Source: Mesorhizobium onobrychidis (GTDB lineage Bacteria; Pseudomonadota; Alphaproteobacteria; Rhizobiales; Rhizobiaceae). From it: a stretch of DNA of 64,000 bases. Positions within the stretch are counted from its first letter, which is position 1, and each line of letters opens with the position of its first letter. A program made the position numbers and the translations under genes. Location: assembly GCF_024707545.1 (NCBI RefSeq), contig NZ_CP062229.1, positions 3,267,501-3,331,500 of the forward strand. Reading direction: 5' to 3'. Shown one piece after another: positions 1 through 9,395 of the stretch. The notes under the pieces are model-generated. The model did no database searches. It worked only from the letters and a program-made list of their open reading frames with translations, and had not been told where the DNA came from.

Positions 1-120
1 CTCAAGCGGCTTGCCGAAAAGCATCCGAACATCCCGGTCATCATTGAGCATCTCTCGGAAGATGACGTGCCGCGGGCCAAGAAATTCCTCGACGGCAAGT
101 TCCGCGCCAACGGCCTCTGA
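1..120 (+). CDS. Sugar phosphate isomerase/epimerase, C-terminal end (partial)
   Basis: The window opens inside a plus-strand gene; 39 codons and a TGA stop are visible. The residues read as a last beta strand (IPVIIEHL) followed by a short helix and a KFLDGK tail, which fits the C-terminus of xylose-isomerase-like TIM-barrel sugar isomerases. The next gene, a sugar-binding protein, starts 68 bases later on the same strand, so the gene probably belongs to the same sugar uptake and catabolism operon. With so little sequence the family call is tentative. MocC of rhizopine catabolism is one member of this fold, relevant because MocD/MocE-like genes lie downstream. Confidence 0.6.
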   Translation, partial: LKRLAEKHPNIPVIIEHLSEDDVPRAKKFLDGKFRANGL

Positions 121-134
121 CAGGAGCCCTGCGT

Positions 135-152
135 CGCCGCCATGCGGCGGCG
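135..152 (+). other. Intercistronic GC-rich hairpin
   Basis: CGCCGCC (135-141) and GGCGGCG (146-152) form a 7-bp stem with a 4-base loop between the isomerase stop and the ribosome binding site of the sugar-binding protein. No T-run follows, so it looks more like an mRNA-processing or stabilising hairpin than a strong terminator. Confidence 0.4.
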
Positions 153-188
153 CTTTCCGCCGGGAGGAAATATAATGGAGGAAGAGAG

Positions 189-1124
189 ATGTTGAAATTC
201 GGATTGAAACTGGCGGCCGCCGCGACAGTGCTCGCCGGCCTCGCATTCAGCTCGCAGGCATTGGCGCAGGAGAAGACGTTTTATCTGCTGTCGCATGGCG
301 GCCCGTCGGATGCATTCTGGCTCGACTGGAATGCCGGTGCCACCAAGGCCTGCGACCAGCTCAAGGTGACCTGCAAGATCTCCTTCAGCGGCGGCGACAT
401 GGCGGCGCAGAAGGAAGCTTTCAGCTCAGCACTCGCCGCCAAGCCGGACGGTATCGCCACCACCTCGGCGCAGCCCGGGCTGTGGACGGAAGAGGTGAAG
501 GCAGCCAAGGCTGCCGGCATCCCGATCGTGTTCTTCAATACCGACGATCCGGCAACCGGGCGGCAGGCCTATGTCGGCGCCGATCTCAAGGAGGCCGGTG
601 CCATCTGGGCCAAGTACCTCGTCGACCACAAGATGGTGAAGCAGGGCGACAAGGTGTTCCTGCCGGTGGAAGTGCCTGGAGCCAGCTACCAGCAGCTCGA
701 GACCGAAGGCATCGCCAGCGTCTTCGATCCGCTCGGCATTAGATATGACGTGGTCGATTGCGGCACCGATCCGGCCGGCATCATCGCCAAGATGACCGAC
801 TATGTGGTCGCCAACAATCCGCCGGCGATCATCGCGCTCGGCGATTCCGTCGCGGCCAGCATCAAGCGGGTGTTCGACGGCGCCGGCGTGCCGGCCGGCA
901 AGATCCCGGTCGTCGGCTGGGGGAATTCCAGGGAAACCGCCGAAGCCGTCAAGGCCGGCTTCGTCAACGCGGCTGCCTGGCAGTTCCCGTCGGCGCAGGG
1001 CTTCATGCCGGTGGCGCTGCTCGGGCTTGCCGCCGCGGGTGAACCGATCGGCTACGACATTCACACCTTCAGCCTCTACGACGCCACAAGCGTCGAGCCG
1101 ATCCTGAAACTCTACAACAAGTGA
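189..1124 (+). CDS. Sugar ABC transporter substrate-binding protein (CUT2/FrcB-like)
   Basis: Periplasmic sugar-binding protein of 311 residues (Peripla_BP_4 type). Residues 1-26 are a signal peptide with a basic start, a hydrophobic core and cleavage near ALA-QEK. The mature protein shows the usual two-lobe pattern, including TSAQPGLWTEEVKAAKAAGIPIVFFNTDD at the hinge of lobe one (about 92-120). A strong ribosome binding site (GGAGGAAG) sits 5 bases before the ATG. It is followed by a permease and an ATPase in the order of FrcBCA fructose systems. The ligand cannot be read from sequence; the downstream epimerase and MocD/E genes suggest a sugar or inositol derivative. Confidence 0.9.
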   Translation: MLKFGLKLAAAATVLAGLAFSSQALAQEKTFYLLSHGGPSDAFWLDWNAGATKACDQLKVTCKISFSGGDMAAQKEAFSSALAAKPDGIATTSAQPGLWTEEVKAAKAAGIPIVFFNTDDPATGRQAYVGADLKEAGAIWAKYLVDHKMVKQGDKVFLPVEVPGASYQQLETEGIASVFDPLGIRYDVVDCGTDPAGIIAKMTDYVVANNPPAIIALGDSVAASIKRVFDGAGVPAGKIPVVGWGNSRETAEAVKAGFVNAAAWQFPSAQGFMPVALLGLAAAGEPIGYDIHTFSLYDATSVEPILKLYNK

Positions 1125-1170
1125 TGGAAACTGACGCCCGCCGCGCAGGCGGCGGACGTCACACCCAGGT

Positions 1171-2190
1171 ATGGTTCAAGCAGTCATGACAATTGCCGCA
1201 GAAGAGGAAATGCCTGACGTGAAACGCAGGTCGAGCCTGATCCGCTCACCGCAATTCTCCTCGCTCGTCATCCTCGTGGTGCTGCTGGCGGTGTTCGCCA
1301 TCGCCGACGCCAACTTCCTGTCGCCGCTCAACGTCTCCAACATGATGGCCTTCCTGCCCGAGCTCGGCATCATCGCGCTCGGCATGACGCTGCTTTTGAC
1401 AGCAGGCGAGTTCGACCTTTCGGTCGGCGCCGTGTTCGGTCTGGCGCCGGTCGTGGTCATGCTGCTGGTGCAGAGCGGCCAGGTTGACATCGGCGTGGCG
1501 TTGCTGGCCGGGCTGCTGCTGTGCGTGGCGATCGGCGCCATCAACGGGCTGATCGTCACCAAGATTGGCATCTCCTCCTTCCTGGTGACGCTGTCGATGC
1601 TGCTCGTGGTGCGAGGTGCTGCGCTCTACATCACGCAAGGCTTTCCGCTAAAATCCTGGGACCAGCCAGGCTTTTTCGTGACGCTGCTGGCCGGCAGCTT
1701 CAATATCGGAACGTTCCGTTTCTATACGTCCTTGTGGTGGTTCATCGCCCTGTCGTTGCTGGCGATCTACGTGCTGCACTACGCCAAGCTCGGCAACTGG
1801 ATCAGCGCCATCGGTTCGAACCGTAACGCCGCCGTGGCGCGCGGCGTGCCGGCCGATGCGGTCAAGATCTGGCTGTTCATCCTGACCTCAGTGCTGGCGG
1901 GTCTGGCCGGCATGATCAGTGCGTTCCGCATCTCGGCCGCCTCGCCGGTGGCCGGTACCGGTTACGAGCTCGAAGTGATCGCCATGGTGGTGGTCGGCGG
2001 CACGGCGCTGACAGGCGGGCGCGGCACGATCCTGGGCACGATCGTCGGCGCGCTGATGCTGCGCAGCATCCGCAACGGTATCGTGCTGATCGGCGTCCCG
2101 GGGCTCGCCTACAACATCTTCGTTGGCGTCATCATCCTTGCCATGCTCATCCTGCACGCTTTGCTGCAGAAGAACGCCGCCAGGAGCTGA
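1171..2190 (+). CDS. Sugar ABC transporter permease (CUT2, RbsC/FrcC-like)
   Basis: Integral membrane permease of 339 residues (BPD_transp_2 family) with eight to ten hydrophobic segments. The family signature GMTLLLTAGEFDLSVGAVFGL lies near residues 70-90, and a second conserved loop (VVVGGTALTGGRGTILGTIVGA) near 273-294 is typical of RbsC-like subunits. It lies 46 bases after the binding protein and 2 bases before the ATPase. The start is uncertain: the first ATG has a weak ribosome binding site, and in-frame ATGs at 1186 and 1210 are possible. Confidence 0.9.
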   Translation: MVQAVMTIAAEEEMPDVKRRSSLIRSPQFSSLVILVVLLAVFAIADANFLSPLNVSNMMAFLPELGIIALGMTLLLTAGEFDLSVGAVFGLAPVVVMLLVQSGQVDIGVALLAGLLLCVAIGAINGLIVTKIGISSFLVTLSMLLVVRGAALYITQGFPLKSWDQPGFFVTLLAGSFNIGTFRFYTSLWWFIALSLLAIYVLHYAKLGNWISAIGSNRNAAVARGVPADAVKIWLFILTSVLAGLAGMISAFRISAASPVAGTGYELEVIAMVVVGGTALTGGRGTILGTIVGALMLRSIRNGIVLIGVPGLAYNIFVGVIILAMLILHALLQKNAARS

Positions 2191-2192
2191 TC

Positions 2193-2969
<777 letters not shown>

Positions 2970-2985
2970 AGGAACTGGCCGTCAC

Positions 2986-4167
2986 ATGGTAGAGCTTTAC
3001 GGCAAGACGCTTTCGCGCCGGCAGGTCTCGGAGCGGTCCGGCATGCTGTCGCAGTTCGCCGGCGTGCGGTTGATGACGCTTGGCGACGGGGTGGAGCGCG
3101 GCATACGGATGCTCGAATTCCGCACCGGCTCCGGCCTGCGTTTCACCGCGCTGGTCGACCGGGCGCTCGATATCGCCGATTGCGACTTCAAGGGGCAGGC
3201 GATCGGTTGGCATTCGCCGAGCGGCTTCCGCCATCCCGGCCTGCACGAGTATGAAGGCGAGGAGGGGCTGGCCTGGGCACGGTCGTTTTCAGGCCTGCTG
3301 CTCACCTGCGGACTTGACCATATATTGTTCATGAACGAAGTGCCGGCCGACAGCTACAATTATCCGCCGAAGAAGACGGTGCGCCATTCCCTGCATGGCC
3401 GCGTCAGCACCATTCCGGCGCGGCTGACCGGCTATGGCGAAGCGTGGGACGGCGACCGCTGCGTGCTGTGGGCCGAGGCCATCGTCCAGCAGTCGACGGT
3501 GTTCGGCGAGGATCTGCATCTGTTGCGGCGGATCGAGGCCGATGTCGGCGGCAACGAGATCCGGCTTTCGGACCGTGTCGTCAATCACGGCTTCAACCGC
3601 ACGCCGCATATGTACTTTTATCACATCAACGTTAGCCATCCGGTGCTCGACGAAGGCTCGCGCTATCTGGCGCCGATCCGTGATGTTGTGTGGGCCGGGC
3701 ATGCCGGCGAGCGCTACGAGGCACAGAAGGTCGGCTACCGCACAGTGCCGGCGCCGCAACTGGGTTTCGAGGAGCAGGTCTGGCAGCACGAGCTTGGTGC
3801 TAACGGCGCCGGGGAAGTGCCGGTGGCGGTGGTCAACGACCGTCTTGGCCTTGGGCTGGAAGTCGTCACGCGCAAGGACCAGTTGCCCTGCGCCTATGAA
3901 TGGCAGAATTTCCAGGCTGGGCACTATGCGCTGGGCTTAGAACCCTCGACGCATCATGTGCTAGGCAATCTGGCTGCGCGCGAACGCGGCGAGATGATCT
4001 GGCTGGAGCATGGCGAAAGCCGCTCCTACGATGCGGTGTTCCGGGTTCTCGACGGCGCTGGAGATATCGCTGCCGCCGAAAGTCGGATCGCAGCGATCGC
4101 CAGGCAGCCGCGGGAGGATTATCCGCGGCCGTCGGGCAAATTTCCGGTGCTCGGAGGCAGGTCGTGA
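2986..4167 (+). CDS. DUF4432 aldose 1-epimerase family protein
   Basis: Protein of 393 residues resembling the DUF4432 branch of the galactose-mutarotase fold: an N-terminal region with LVDRALDIADCDFKGQAIGWHSPSG (about 53-77), a middle HMYFYHINVSHPVLDEGS segment (about 206-223) and a C-terminal EPSTHHVLG. Members sit in sugar catabolic operons and are thought to epimerise or isomerise sugars. No signal peptide is seen, so it is cytoplasmic. It starts 16 bases after the ATPase stop and is likely co-transcribed with the transporter. The substrate is unknown. Confidence 0.85.
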   Translation: MVELYGKTLSRRQVSERSGMLSQFAGVRLMTLGDGVERGIRMLEFRTGSGLRFTALVDRALDIADCDFKGQAIGWHSPSGFRHPGLHEYEGEEGLAWARSFSGLLLTCGLDHILFMNEVPADSYNYPPKKTVRHSLHGRVSTIPARLTGYGEAWDGDRCVLWAEAIVQQSTVFGEDLHLLRRIEADVGGNEIRLSDRVVNHGFNRTPHMYFYHINVSHPVLDEGSRYLAPIRDVVWAGHAGERYEAQKVGYRTVPAPQLGFEEQVWQHELGANGAGEVPVAVVNDRLGLGLEVVTRKDQLPCAYEWQNFQAGHYALGLEPSTHHVLGNLAARERGEMIWLEHGESRSYDAVFRVLDGAGDIAAAESRIAAIARQPREDYPRPSGKFPVLGGRS

Positions 4168-4258
4168 TGATGGCGAGGACGATGCGAAGCACCAATTGGG
4201 AGGCTGGTTCCGGTCGGAGCGGGGAGGGCTCGCGGCCCACCAGGATTTGGAGGTCACA

Positions 4259-5347
4259 ATGGCTGGCACAATGAAGCGCGACTACAGCCTGGTCGGCGAA
4301 AGCACGCGCAGGGCGATCGAGACGGGACTGGCCTCGGCCGAATGGTATCACACCGACGTCCCGCGCAAGGCGATCAAGGAGTTGATGCAACGTTCCGATG
4401 GCCCTGCGATCCGCGACACGATCATCTGGATCGTCGCTATCCTGGCTTCCGCTGCCGGCGGCATCTATTTCTGGGGCACCTGGTGGTGCGTGCCGTTCTT
4501 CTTCGTCTATGGCGTGCTCTACGGCTCCTCCAGCGACTCGCGCTGGCACGAATGCGGCCATGGCACGGCCTTCCGCACGCGCTGGATGAATGATGTGGTC
4601 TACCAGATCGCCAGCTTCATGCTGATGCGCAATCCCGTGACCTGGCGTTGGAGCCATGCCAGACACCACACCGATACGATCATCGTCGGACGCGATGCCG
4701 AGATCGCCGTGATGCGCCCGCCGGACCTTTTGCGTGCGGCGCTCGCTTTCACCGGTATCCTCGATTTTCGCTATTCGCTTCCTGCGCTGGTGCGCCAGGC
4801 ATTCGGCAAGCTGACGCCCGACGAGAAAAGCTACGTTCCCGAGGTGGAACAGCACAAGGCCGTTATCGCCGCGCGCTGGCATGTCGCCATCTACATCGCG
4901 ACGATTGCGCTCGCCCTCACTATGCGATCATGGGTGCCGTTTGTGCTGATCGGCGTGCCGCGCCTCTACGGCACCTGGCACATGGTGCTGACCGGCCTGC
5001 TGCAGCACATCGGCCTGGCCGACAACGTGGTCGACCACCGGCTCAACAGCCGCACCGTATACATGAATCCGATCAGCCGGTTCATCTACTGGAACATGAA
5101 CTACCACGTCGAGCACCACATGTTCCCGATGGTGCCCTATCATGCGCTGCCCAGGCTGCACGAATTGATCAAGCACGATTTGCCGGCGCCGAACCCGTCG
5201 ATGTGGGATGCCTATCGCGAGGTCTGGCCGGTCCTGCTCAGGCAGCTCAAATACGAGGATTATTTCCTCAAGCGCGAACTGCCGCCGACGGCACGGCCCT
5301 ATCGTGGCGAGTTCCACGAAGTGAACATGTCGGCAGCAGCTGAATAG
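4259..5347 (+). CDS. MocD-like membrane fatty acid desaturase/hydroxylase family oxygenase
   Basis: Integral-membrane di-iron enzyme of 362 residues. The three histidine boxes of the desaturase/alkane hydroxylase family are present: HECGH at 97-101, HARHH at 133-137 and HVEHH at 283-287, between hydrophobic segments near 56-85 and 215-250. The start was placed at 4259 because GGAGGT lies just upstream; the open frame runs further back, but there it overlaps the preceding gene in another frame. MocD of Rhizobium, needed for catabolism of 3-O-methyl-scyllo-inosamine, belongs to this family, and the next gene is MocE-like. The inferred role is oxygen-dependent hydroxylation, possibly O-demethylation, of the imported compound. 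Confidence 0.82.
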   Translation: MAGTMKRDYSLVGESTRRAIETGLASAEWYHTDVPRKAIKELMQRSDGPAIRDTIIWIVAILASAAGGIYFWGTWWCVPFFFVYGVLYGSSSDSRWHECGHGTAFRTRWMNDVVYQIASFMLMRNPVTWRWSHARHHTDTIIVGRDAEIAVMRPPDLLRAALAFTGILDFRYSLPALVRQAFGKLTPDEKSYVPEVEQHKAVIAARWHVAIYIATIALALTMRSWVPFVLIGVPRLYGTWHMVLTGLLQHIGLADNVVDHRLNSRTVYMNPISRFIYWNMNYHVEHHMFPMVPYHALPRLHELIKHDLPAPNPSMWDAYREVWPVLLRQLKYEDYFLKRELPPTARPYRGEFHEVNMSAAAE

Positions 5348-5389
5348 GCACCGCGCGCCGCCGCAATGCAGGAATTTCGGGAGAAACAG

Positions 5390-5701
5390 ATGGCCGATTG
5401 GGTCGAAGCGTGCGCCGTGGACGACATCGACGAAGAGGATGTCATCCGCTTCGACCATGGCGGCCGCACCTTCGCGATCTATCGTTCGCCAGACGATGAA
5501 TTCTTTGCCACCGACGGGTTTTGCACACATGAAAAGGCCCACCTGGCCGACGGGCTTGTCATGGACGACATCATCGAATGCCCCAAGCACAATGGCCGCT
5601 TCAATTACAAGACCGGCCAGGCCAAAGGGGCTCCCGTCTGCGTCAATCTGCAGACCTATCCGGTCAAGGTCGAGGCTGGCAAGGTGATGATCCAGATCTA
5701 A
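5390..5701 (+). CDS. MocE family Rieske-type [2Fe-2S] ferredoxin
   Basis: Small soluble Rieske ferredoxin of 103 residues. The cluster ligands are visible as C45-x-H47 and, 16 residues on, C64-x2-H67. It would pass electrons to an oxygenase, here most likely the di-iron protein encoded 42 bases upstream. An ATG at 5366 is in frame, but the one at 5390 has GGGAG at proper spacing and gives the usual N-terminus (MADWVEAC). A MocF-like ferredoxin reductase is not seen in the window, so reducing power must come from elsewhere. Confidence 0.88.
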   Translation: MADWVEACAVDDIDEEDVIRFDHGGRTFAIYRSPDDEFFATDGFCTHEKAHLADGLVMDDIIECPKHNGRFNYKTGQAKGAPVCVNLQTYPVKVEAGKVMIQI

Positions 5702-5703
5702 AG

Positions 5704-5768
5704 CATGATCCCGAAAAGTGGGAACCGGTTTTTTTCTGCGCTGACCTTCGGTTCGGAAAAGATCATGC
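5704..5768. repeat. Rhizobial palindromic intergenic repeat
   Basis: GCATGATC at 5704-5711 is mirrored by GATCATGC at 5761-5768, with inner similarity between the arms (CCCGAAAAG and CGGAAAAG). It starts two bases after the MocE stop. The outline matches the dispersed GCATGATC-type palindromic repeat I know from many rhizobial intergenic regions; it may act as a weak terminator or RNA hairpin. Confidence 0.7.
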
Positions 5769-5819
5769 AAGTTTAAGCCTGACCAGCCTTCCGTAATGCA
5801 ACAAAGGGGACCAGAATCG

Positions 5820-6620
5820 ATGAGCCGGAAAAGACCGACGGTGGCAGACCTGCGCGCCATGAAGGGCAAGCGGCAACTGACCATGCTGCGCGTGCTGACG
5901 ATGGACGAGGCCGAGGCCGCCGAAAGAGCCGGGGTCGACATCGTCTCGGTGCCGCCGGAGCTGGTGCTCAACCCGCAATATCGCGATGCCGCACCCAGCC
6001 TGTTCACCATGCCGGGCGACAATTTCTACGAGATCGGCACAGCCGACGATTTCGTGCGCTGGGCGTTCCGGCTCTACAAGGCGAGCGCCGACGCGGTCTA
6101 TTGCAGCGCTGGCTATGCCACCGTCAAACGGCTGGCCGATGACGCTATACCGGTGATCGGCCATGTTGGCCTGATCCCGTCGCGAGCTACCTGGACCGGC
6201 GGCTTCAAGGCCGTCGGCAAGACCGCCGACAGCGCCATGCAGATTTTCGAGGCGGTCAAGCAGTATGAGGCCGCAGGTGCTGTCGGCGCCGAGATCGAAG
6301 TGGTGCCGGTCGAAGTGGCCAAGGCAATTTCGGAACGGACCTCGCTGATCATGCTGTCGATGGGGGCGGGCACCGGCTGCGACGCGCAATATCTGTTCGC
6401 CGACGACATCCTTGGCCAGAACCGTGGCCACATGCCGCGCCATTCGAAGGTCTACCGCAACTTCGCCGCCGAATATGACCGCCTGCAGGCGGAACGCGTG
6501 GCTGCTTTTTCCGAGTATGTCGCCGACGTGAACAGCCTGGCCTATCCCGAAGACAGGCATGTGGTGCACATGGACCCGGACCAGCTCGGTCTGTTCATGG
6601 AGAAGATTGACGCCGGATGA
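5820..6620 (+). CDS. 3-methyl-2-oxobutanoate hydroxymethyltransferase (PanB) family protein
   Basis: Cytoplasmic TIM-barrel protein of 266 residues resembling ketopantoate hydroxymethyltransferase, which moves a one-carbon unit from 5,10-methylene-tetrahydrofolate. The strand-turn IPVIGHVGLIPS (about 106-117) and the later GAEIEVVPVEVAKAISERTSLIMLSMGAG (about 155-183) match the family. It diverges from housekeeping PanB in spacing and lacks a neighbouring panC. The start at 5820 follows AAAGGGG; an upstream in-frame ATG at 5796 is less likely. It closes the sugar/MocDE operon, so a specialised one-carbon or aldol reaction is more likely than pantothenate synthesis. Confidence 0.75.
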   Translation: MSRKRPTVADLRAMKGKRQLTMLRVLTMDEAEAAERAGVDIVSVPPELVLNPQYRDAAPSLFTMPGDNFYEIGTADDFVRWAFRLYKASADAVYCSAGYATVKRLADDAIPVIGHVGLIPSRATWTGGFKAVGKTADSAMQIFEAVKQYEAAGAVGAEIEVVPVEVAKAISERTSLIMLSMGAGTGCDAQYLFADDILGQNRGHMPRHSKVYRNFAAEYDRLQAERVAAFSEYVADVNSLAYPEDRHVVHMDPDQLGLFMEKIDAG

Positions 6621-6672
6621 GGCGCGCCGGCTGCTCGACAATATCGTCAGCGGGCATATGCGACGGCCGGCG

Positions 6673-8154
6673 CTATGGCCGCCATGTTCCGGTAGCCAGC
6701 GCTGCGTAAATCGCCTCGGCGTCGATACCCTGGGGCCTGTCCTCCTTGAGCGGCAGGACGAGCGCGCGCACCGCCGCATGAATCGCGGCGGTCGCCGGCG
6801 CCAGAGCCAGCCCGTCGCGCAGATCTACGGCCTGTGCGGCGGCCATCAGCTCGAAGGCGATCAGCCGCTGCCACAGCACGATCATGTCGGCGCATTTCGA
6901 AACGGCCAGCGGCGCTTGCGTCGCATGATCCTCGACGCCTTCCGAGACCGGCAGGAAATCGAGCATTACCGGGTTGGCCTTGTGGCGGATGGCGGCGAGG
7001 ATAGCGCTCACTGTCTTTTGCAGCGGCACGAAGCCGGCCGAAGCGCCGCCGACCGGCGACAGATATTTGGGCAGGCCGTTGCGGCCTGAGCCGGTGAGCT
7101 GGATGAAGCGGGCAGCACAGGCAGCCGCACATTGAGCGATGGCAAGGCCAAGCGTCTCGAAGGCCAGCGACAGCGACGGGGTGTGGAAATTGCCGGTCGA
7201 CAGCACCATGTCGTCGTCGCCCAGCACCAGCGGATTGTCAGCGGCGGCGTTGAGTTCGATCTCGACGGCTTGCCTGGCCTGATCGATTGTCTGCAACAGC
7301 GCACCATGGATCGACGGCATGCAGCGGATCGACAGCGGGTCCTGCAAGGTCGTCGGCATCGGCGCCTTGTCGCGTGCCAGAAGATCGCGCATGCCTTGCG
7401 CGGCCTGCTGCTGGCCGGCGGCCGGTCGTGCCGACTGCAAGCGCGGATCGAGCATCGTCTGGTTGGCGCCGATACCTTCCATGGTCAGCGCGCCCGCCTG
7501 CTGTTGATGTGCGAAGGCGGACAGTGCGTCGACCACCGCCAGCGCGCCGCTGCCGGCGGACACCGCCGAGGCGCTCATCAGCGACAGCCCGTCTTTGGGG
7601 GCGAGGCTGACGGGGGCGAGGCGCGCCATCGCCAGCGCCTTGGCCGCCGGCATGCGCCGGCCCTGAAAGTCGGCGTCGCCGTCGCCGGTCAGCACGCGGC
7701 CGAGCGTTGCCATCAGCACCAGGTCGCTGTCGCCGATCGAGCCCAGCGACGGCATTACCGGATGCACGCCGGCATTGAGCGCGTCGATGAGCGCGACGAA
7801 AACCTCTGATGAAATGCCCGAACCGCCGGCGGAAAACATCGCCACCCGGGCAAGCATCGTCGCGCGCACGATGTCTTGCGGCAGCACGTCACCCACGGCG
7901 CCGCTGCGGCCGTCCAGCAACTGGCGCTGGAAGGCGCTGGCGTCGCCGCTGACCGATGTGCCGAGATTGGCGCCGAGACCGGTATTGAGCCCATAGATCG
8001 GCTGACCAGAAGCGGCGGCGCGGTCGAGCACTTTTCGCGCTCTGTCCAGCCTCTCCAAGACCGTGGGGGCTATTTCCACCTTACGTCGGTCGCGGGCAAC
8101 CGCCGCGACATCCTCGACGCTGACGCCGGTTCCGGTGAGGACGAGCGCACTCAT
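6673..8154 (-). CDS. Histidine/phenylalanine ammonia-lyase family protein with altered MIO triad
   Basis: Protein of 493 residues with the full length and fold signatures of aromatic amino acid ammonia-lyases: YGLNTGLG (54-61, containing the catalytic tyrosine), GSIG (138-141), the long helical core and SEGVEDH (404-410). Two catalytic features differ. The Ala-Ser-Gly triad that cyclises into MIO is D142-S143-D144, and the tyrosine of the QDPYSLRC motif is L274 (QDPLSIRC). It may be an inactive or repurposed homologue. Its ATG overlaps the TGA of the upstream gene (ATGA), indicating coupling. It lies tail-to-tail with the PanB-like gene. Confidence 0.85.
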   Translation of the reverse strand: MSALVLTGTGVSVEDVAAVARDRRKVEIAPTVLERLDRARKVLDRAAASGQPIYGLNTGLGANLGTSVSGDASAFQRQLLDGRSGAVGDVLPQDIVRATMLARVAMFSAGGSGISSEVFVALIDALNAGVHPVMPSLGSIGDSDLVLMATLGRVLTGDGDADFQGRRMPAAKALAMARLAPVSLAPKDGLSLMSASAVSAGSGALAVVDALSAFAHQQQAGALTMEGIGANQTMLDPRLQSARPAAGQQQAAQGMRDLLARDKAPMPTTLQDPLSIRCMPSIHGALLQTIDQARQAVEIELNAAADNPLVLGDDDMVLSTGNFHTPSLSLAFETLGLAIAQCAAACAARFIQLTGSGRNGLPKYLSPVGGASAGFVPLQKTVSAILAAIRHKANPVMLDFLPVSEGVEDHATQAPLAVSKCADMIVLWQRLIAFELMAAAQAVDLRDGLALAPATAAIHAAVRALVLPLKEDRPQGIDAEAIYAALATGTWRP

Positions 8155-9152
8155 GCGAAGCGCAGCCGCTGGCCGATGCCTTGCGCCTGCGCCTTGGCCA
8201 GCATCGCCTTGCCCAGGGCGATATCGGAAAGCGACAGGCCGCGATGCCAAAACAGGATCGTCTCGTCGTCGCTCTGGCGCCCCGGCTTGAGGCCGGCGGC
8301 GATCTCGCCAAGTTCGGCGTGCAGCGTCTGCTCGCTCAGGCGTCCGGTCTCGACATGGGCGCGCAGCGAGCCGAATTTGCCGCCCTTGCACTGGCCCCAG
8401 TCGTCGACGACGATCTTTGCCATGATGTCGGTCAACGACAGCTCCACCGCGCTCATCGTGCCATAGGGCACCACCATCGCGCCGGGCTGTATCCATTCGG
8501 TCTTCAGCAGCGGCTGCGGTTCCGGCAGCCGCGAGGCCTCGACGACGATGTCGGCACCCTCGACGCAAGCGCGCCAGTCGGCGACCGCCGTAACCTTCTT
8601 GCCGAGATCGGCGGACAGCTTGGCGGCAAAGCCGTCACGGCTTTCCGGCCGGCGCGAATGCACGCGGATCTCGTCGAAGTCGAAAAGATGGTCGAGCAGG
8701 CGCACGTTCCAGTAGGCGGTGCCGCGCGCGCCAACATGGCCAAGGATCTTCGATGTCTTTCTCGCCAGATGTTTGGCGCCGATAGCGGTGACTGCACCGG
8801 TGCGCATGTCGGTGATCACAGTGGCGTCGAGAATGGCGCGCGGCGTGCCGGTGCGCGGGTCGAACAGGTTGAGGATGCCGAATTCCGACGGCAGGCCGTG
8901 CAGGTAATTGTCGACATAGTCGCCGACGATCTTGACGCCGGCCGCATCGAGCGGCGCGACGTAGCCGCGCAGGACATTGAAATGGCCGTTGAAGGACGGG
9001 TCCGGCTCGAGATGGACGCGCGGCTCGATCACCGTCTGGCCATTGCCCTGCGCCACCAGCCCGGCCTCGACCGCATCGATGATTTCGGCATCGGTCATAT
9101 CAAGGGCGTCGATGTCGAGGGCATTAAGATAATCGATGTAGATGGGCTTCAT
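8151..9152 (-). CDS. Ornithine cyclodeaminase / mu-crystallin family protein
   Basis: NAD(P)-binding protein of 333 residues. The N-terminal half carries the substrate-binding fold of the family, and a Rossmann segment is visible (KILGHVGARGTAYWNVRLL, about 136-154). Members are ornithine cyclodeaminases, alanine dehydrogenases or imine (pyrroline-2-carboxylate) reductases, and motifs alone do not decide among them. Translation of the downstream ammonia-lyase-like gene is coupled by an ATGA overlap, so the two probably act on the same amino-acid-like compound. The start at 9152 gives the usual N-terminus; the open frame extends further upstream into the shared promoter region. Confidence 0.85.
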   Translation of the reverse strand: MKPIYIDYLNALDIDALDMTDAEIIDAVEAGLVAQGNGQTVIEPRVHLEPDPSFNGHFNVLRGYVAPLDAAGVKIVGDYVDNYLHGLPSEFGILNLFDPRTGTPRAILDATVITDMRTGAVTAIGAKHLARKTSKILGHVGARGTAYWNVRLLDHLFDFDEIRVHSRRPESRDGFAAKLSADLGKKVTAVADWRACVEGADIVVEASRLPEPQPLLKTEWIQPGAMVVPYGTMSAVELSLTDIMAKIVVDDWGQCKGGKFGSLRAHVETGRLSEQTLHAELGEIAAGLKPGRQSDDETILFWHRGLSLSDIALGKAMLAKAQAQGIGQRLRFA

Positions 9153-9268
9153 GCGCAGATTGGTCCTGATGAAGAGGGGTCCTAGTCGGAAGATAGCGAA
9201 ACGAAATCGCGAACTGTCAAAGGTTCGATGGCGAGGTTCAGTCATCGCATAACAGGTCGCGATACGAC

Positions 9269-9383
9269 ACGAAAGTTTGTTGGTCCATGTCTGGACGGCG
9301 CCGCCCAAATGCTGTTCAAACCGGTGCGTCATCGATTTGCCGGACAATCGCCTGGTTCCCAGTGGCGCGGGAAAAACTTTCGT
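9269..9383. promoter_or_regulatory. Divergent promoter region with spaced 10-bp inverted repeat
   Basis: ACGAAAGTTT (9269-9278) recurs as its reverse complement AAACTTTCGT (9374-9383) in the 243-bp gap between the divergent cyclodeaminase and MFS genes. The arms lie 95 bp apart, each near one of the two start codons, so they could be paired operator half-sites. No regulator gene is adjacent. Confidence 0.35.
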
Positions 9384-9395
9384 ACAGTTCTGCGC

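Noticed and set aside
5820..6620. Housekeeping panB of pantothenate synthesis
   Set aside because: No panC or panD nearby, diverged motifs, and it is embedded in a sugar/MocDE operon.
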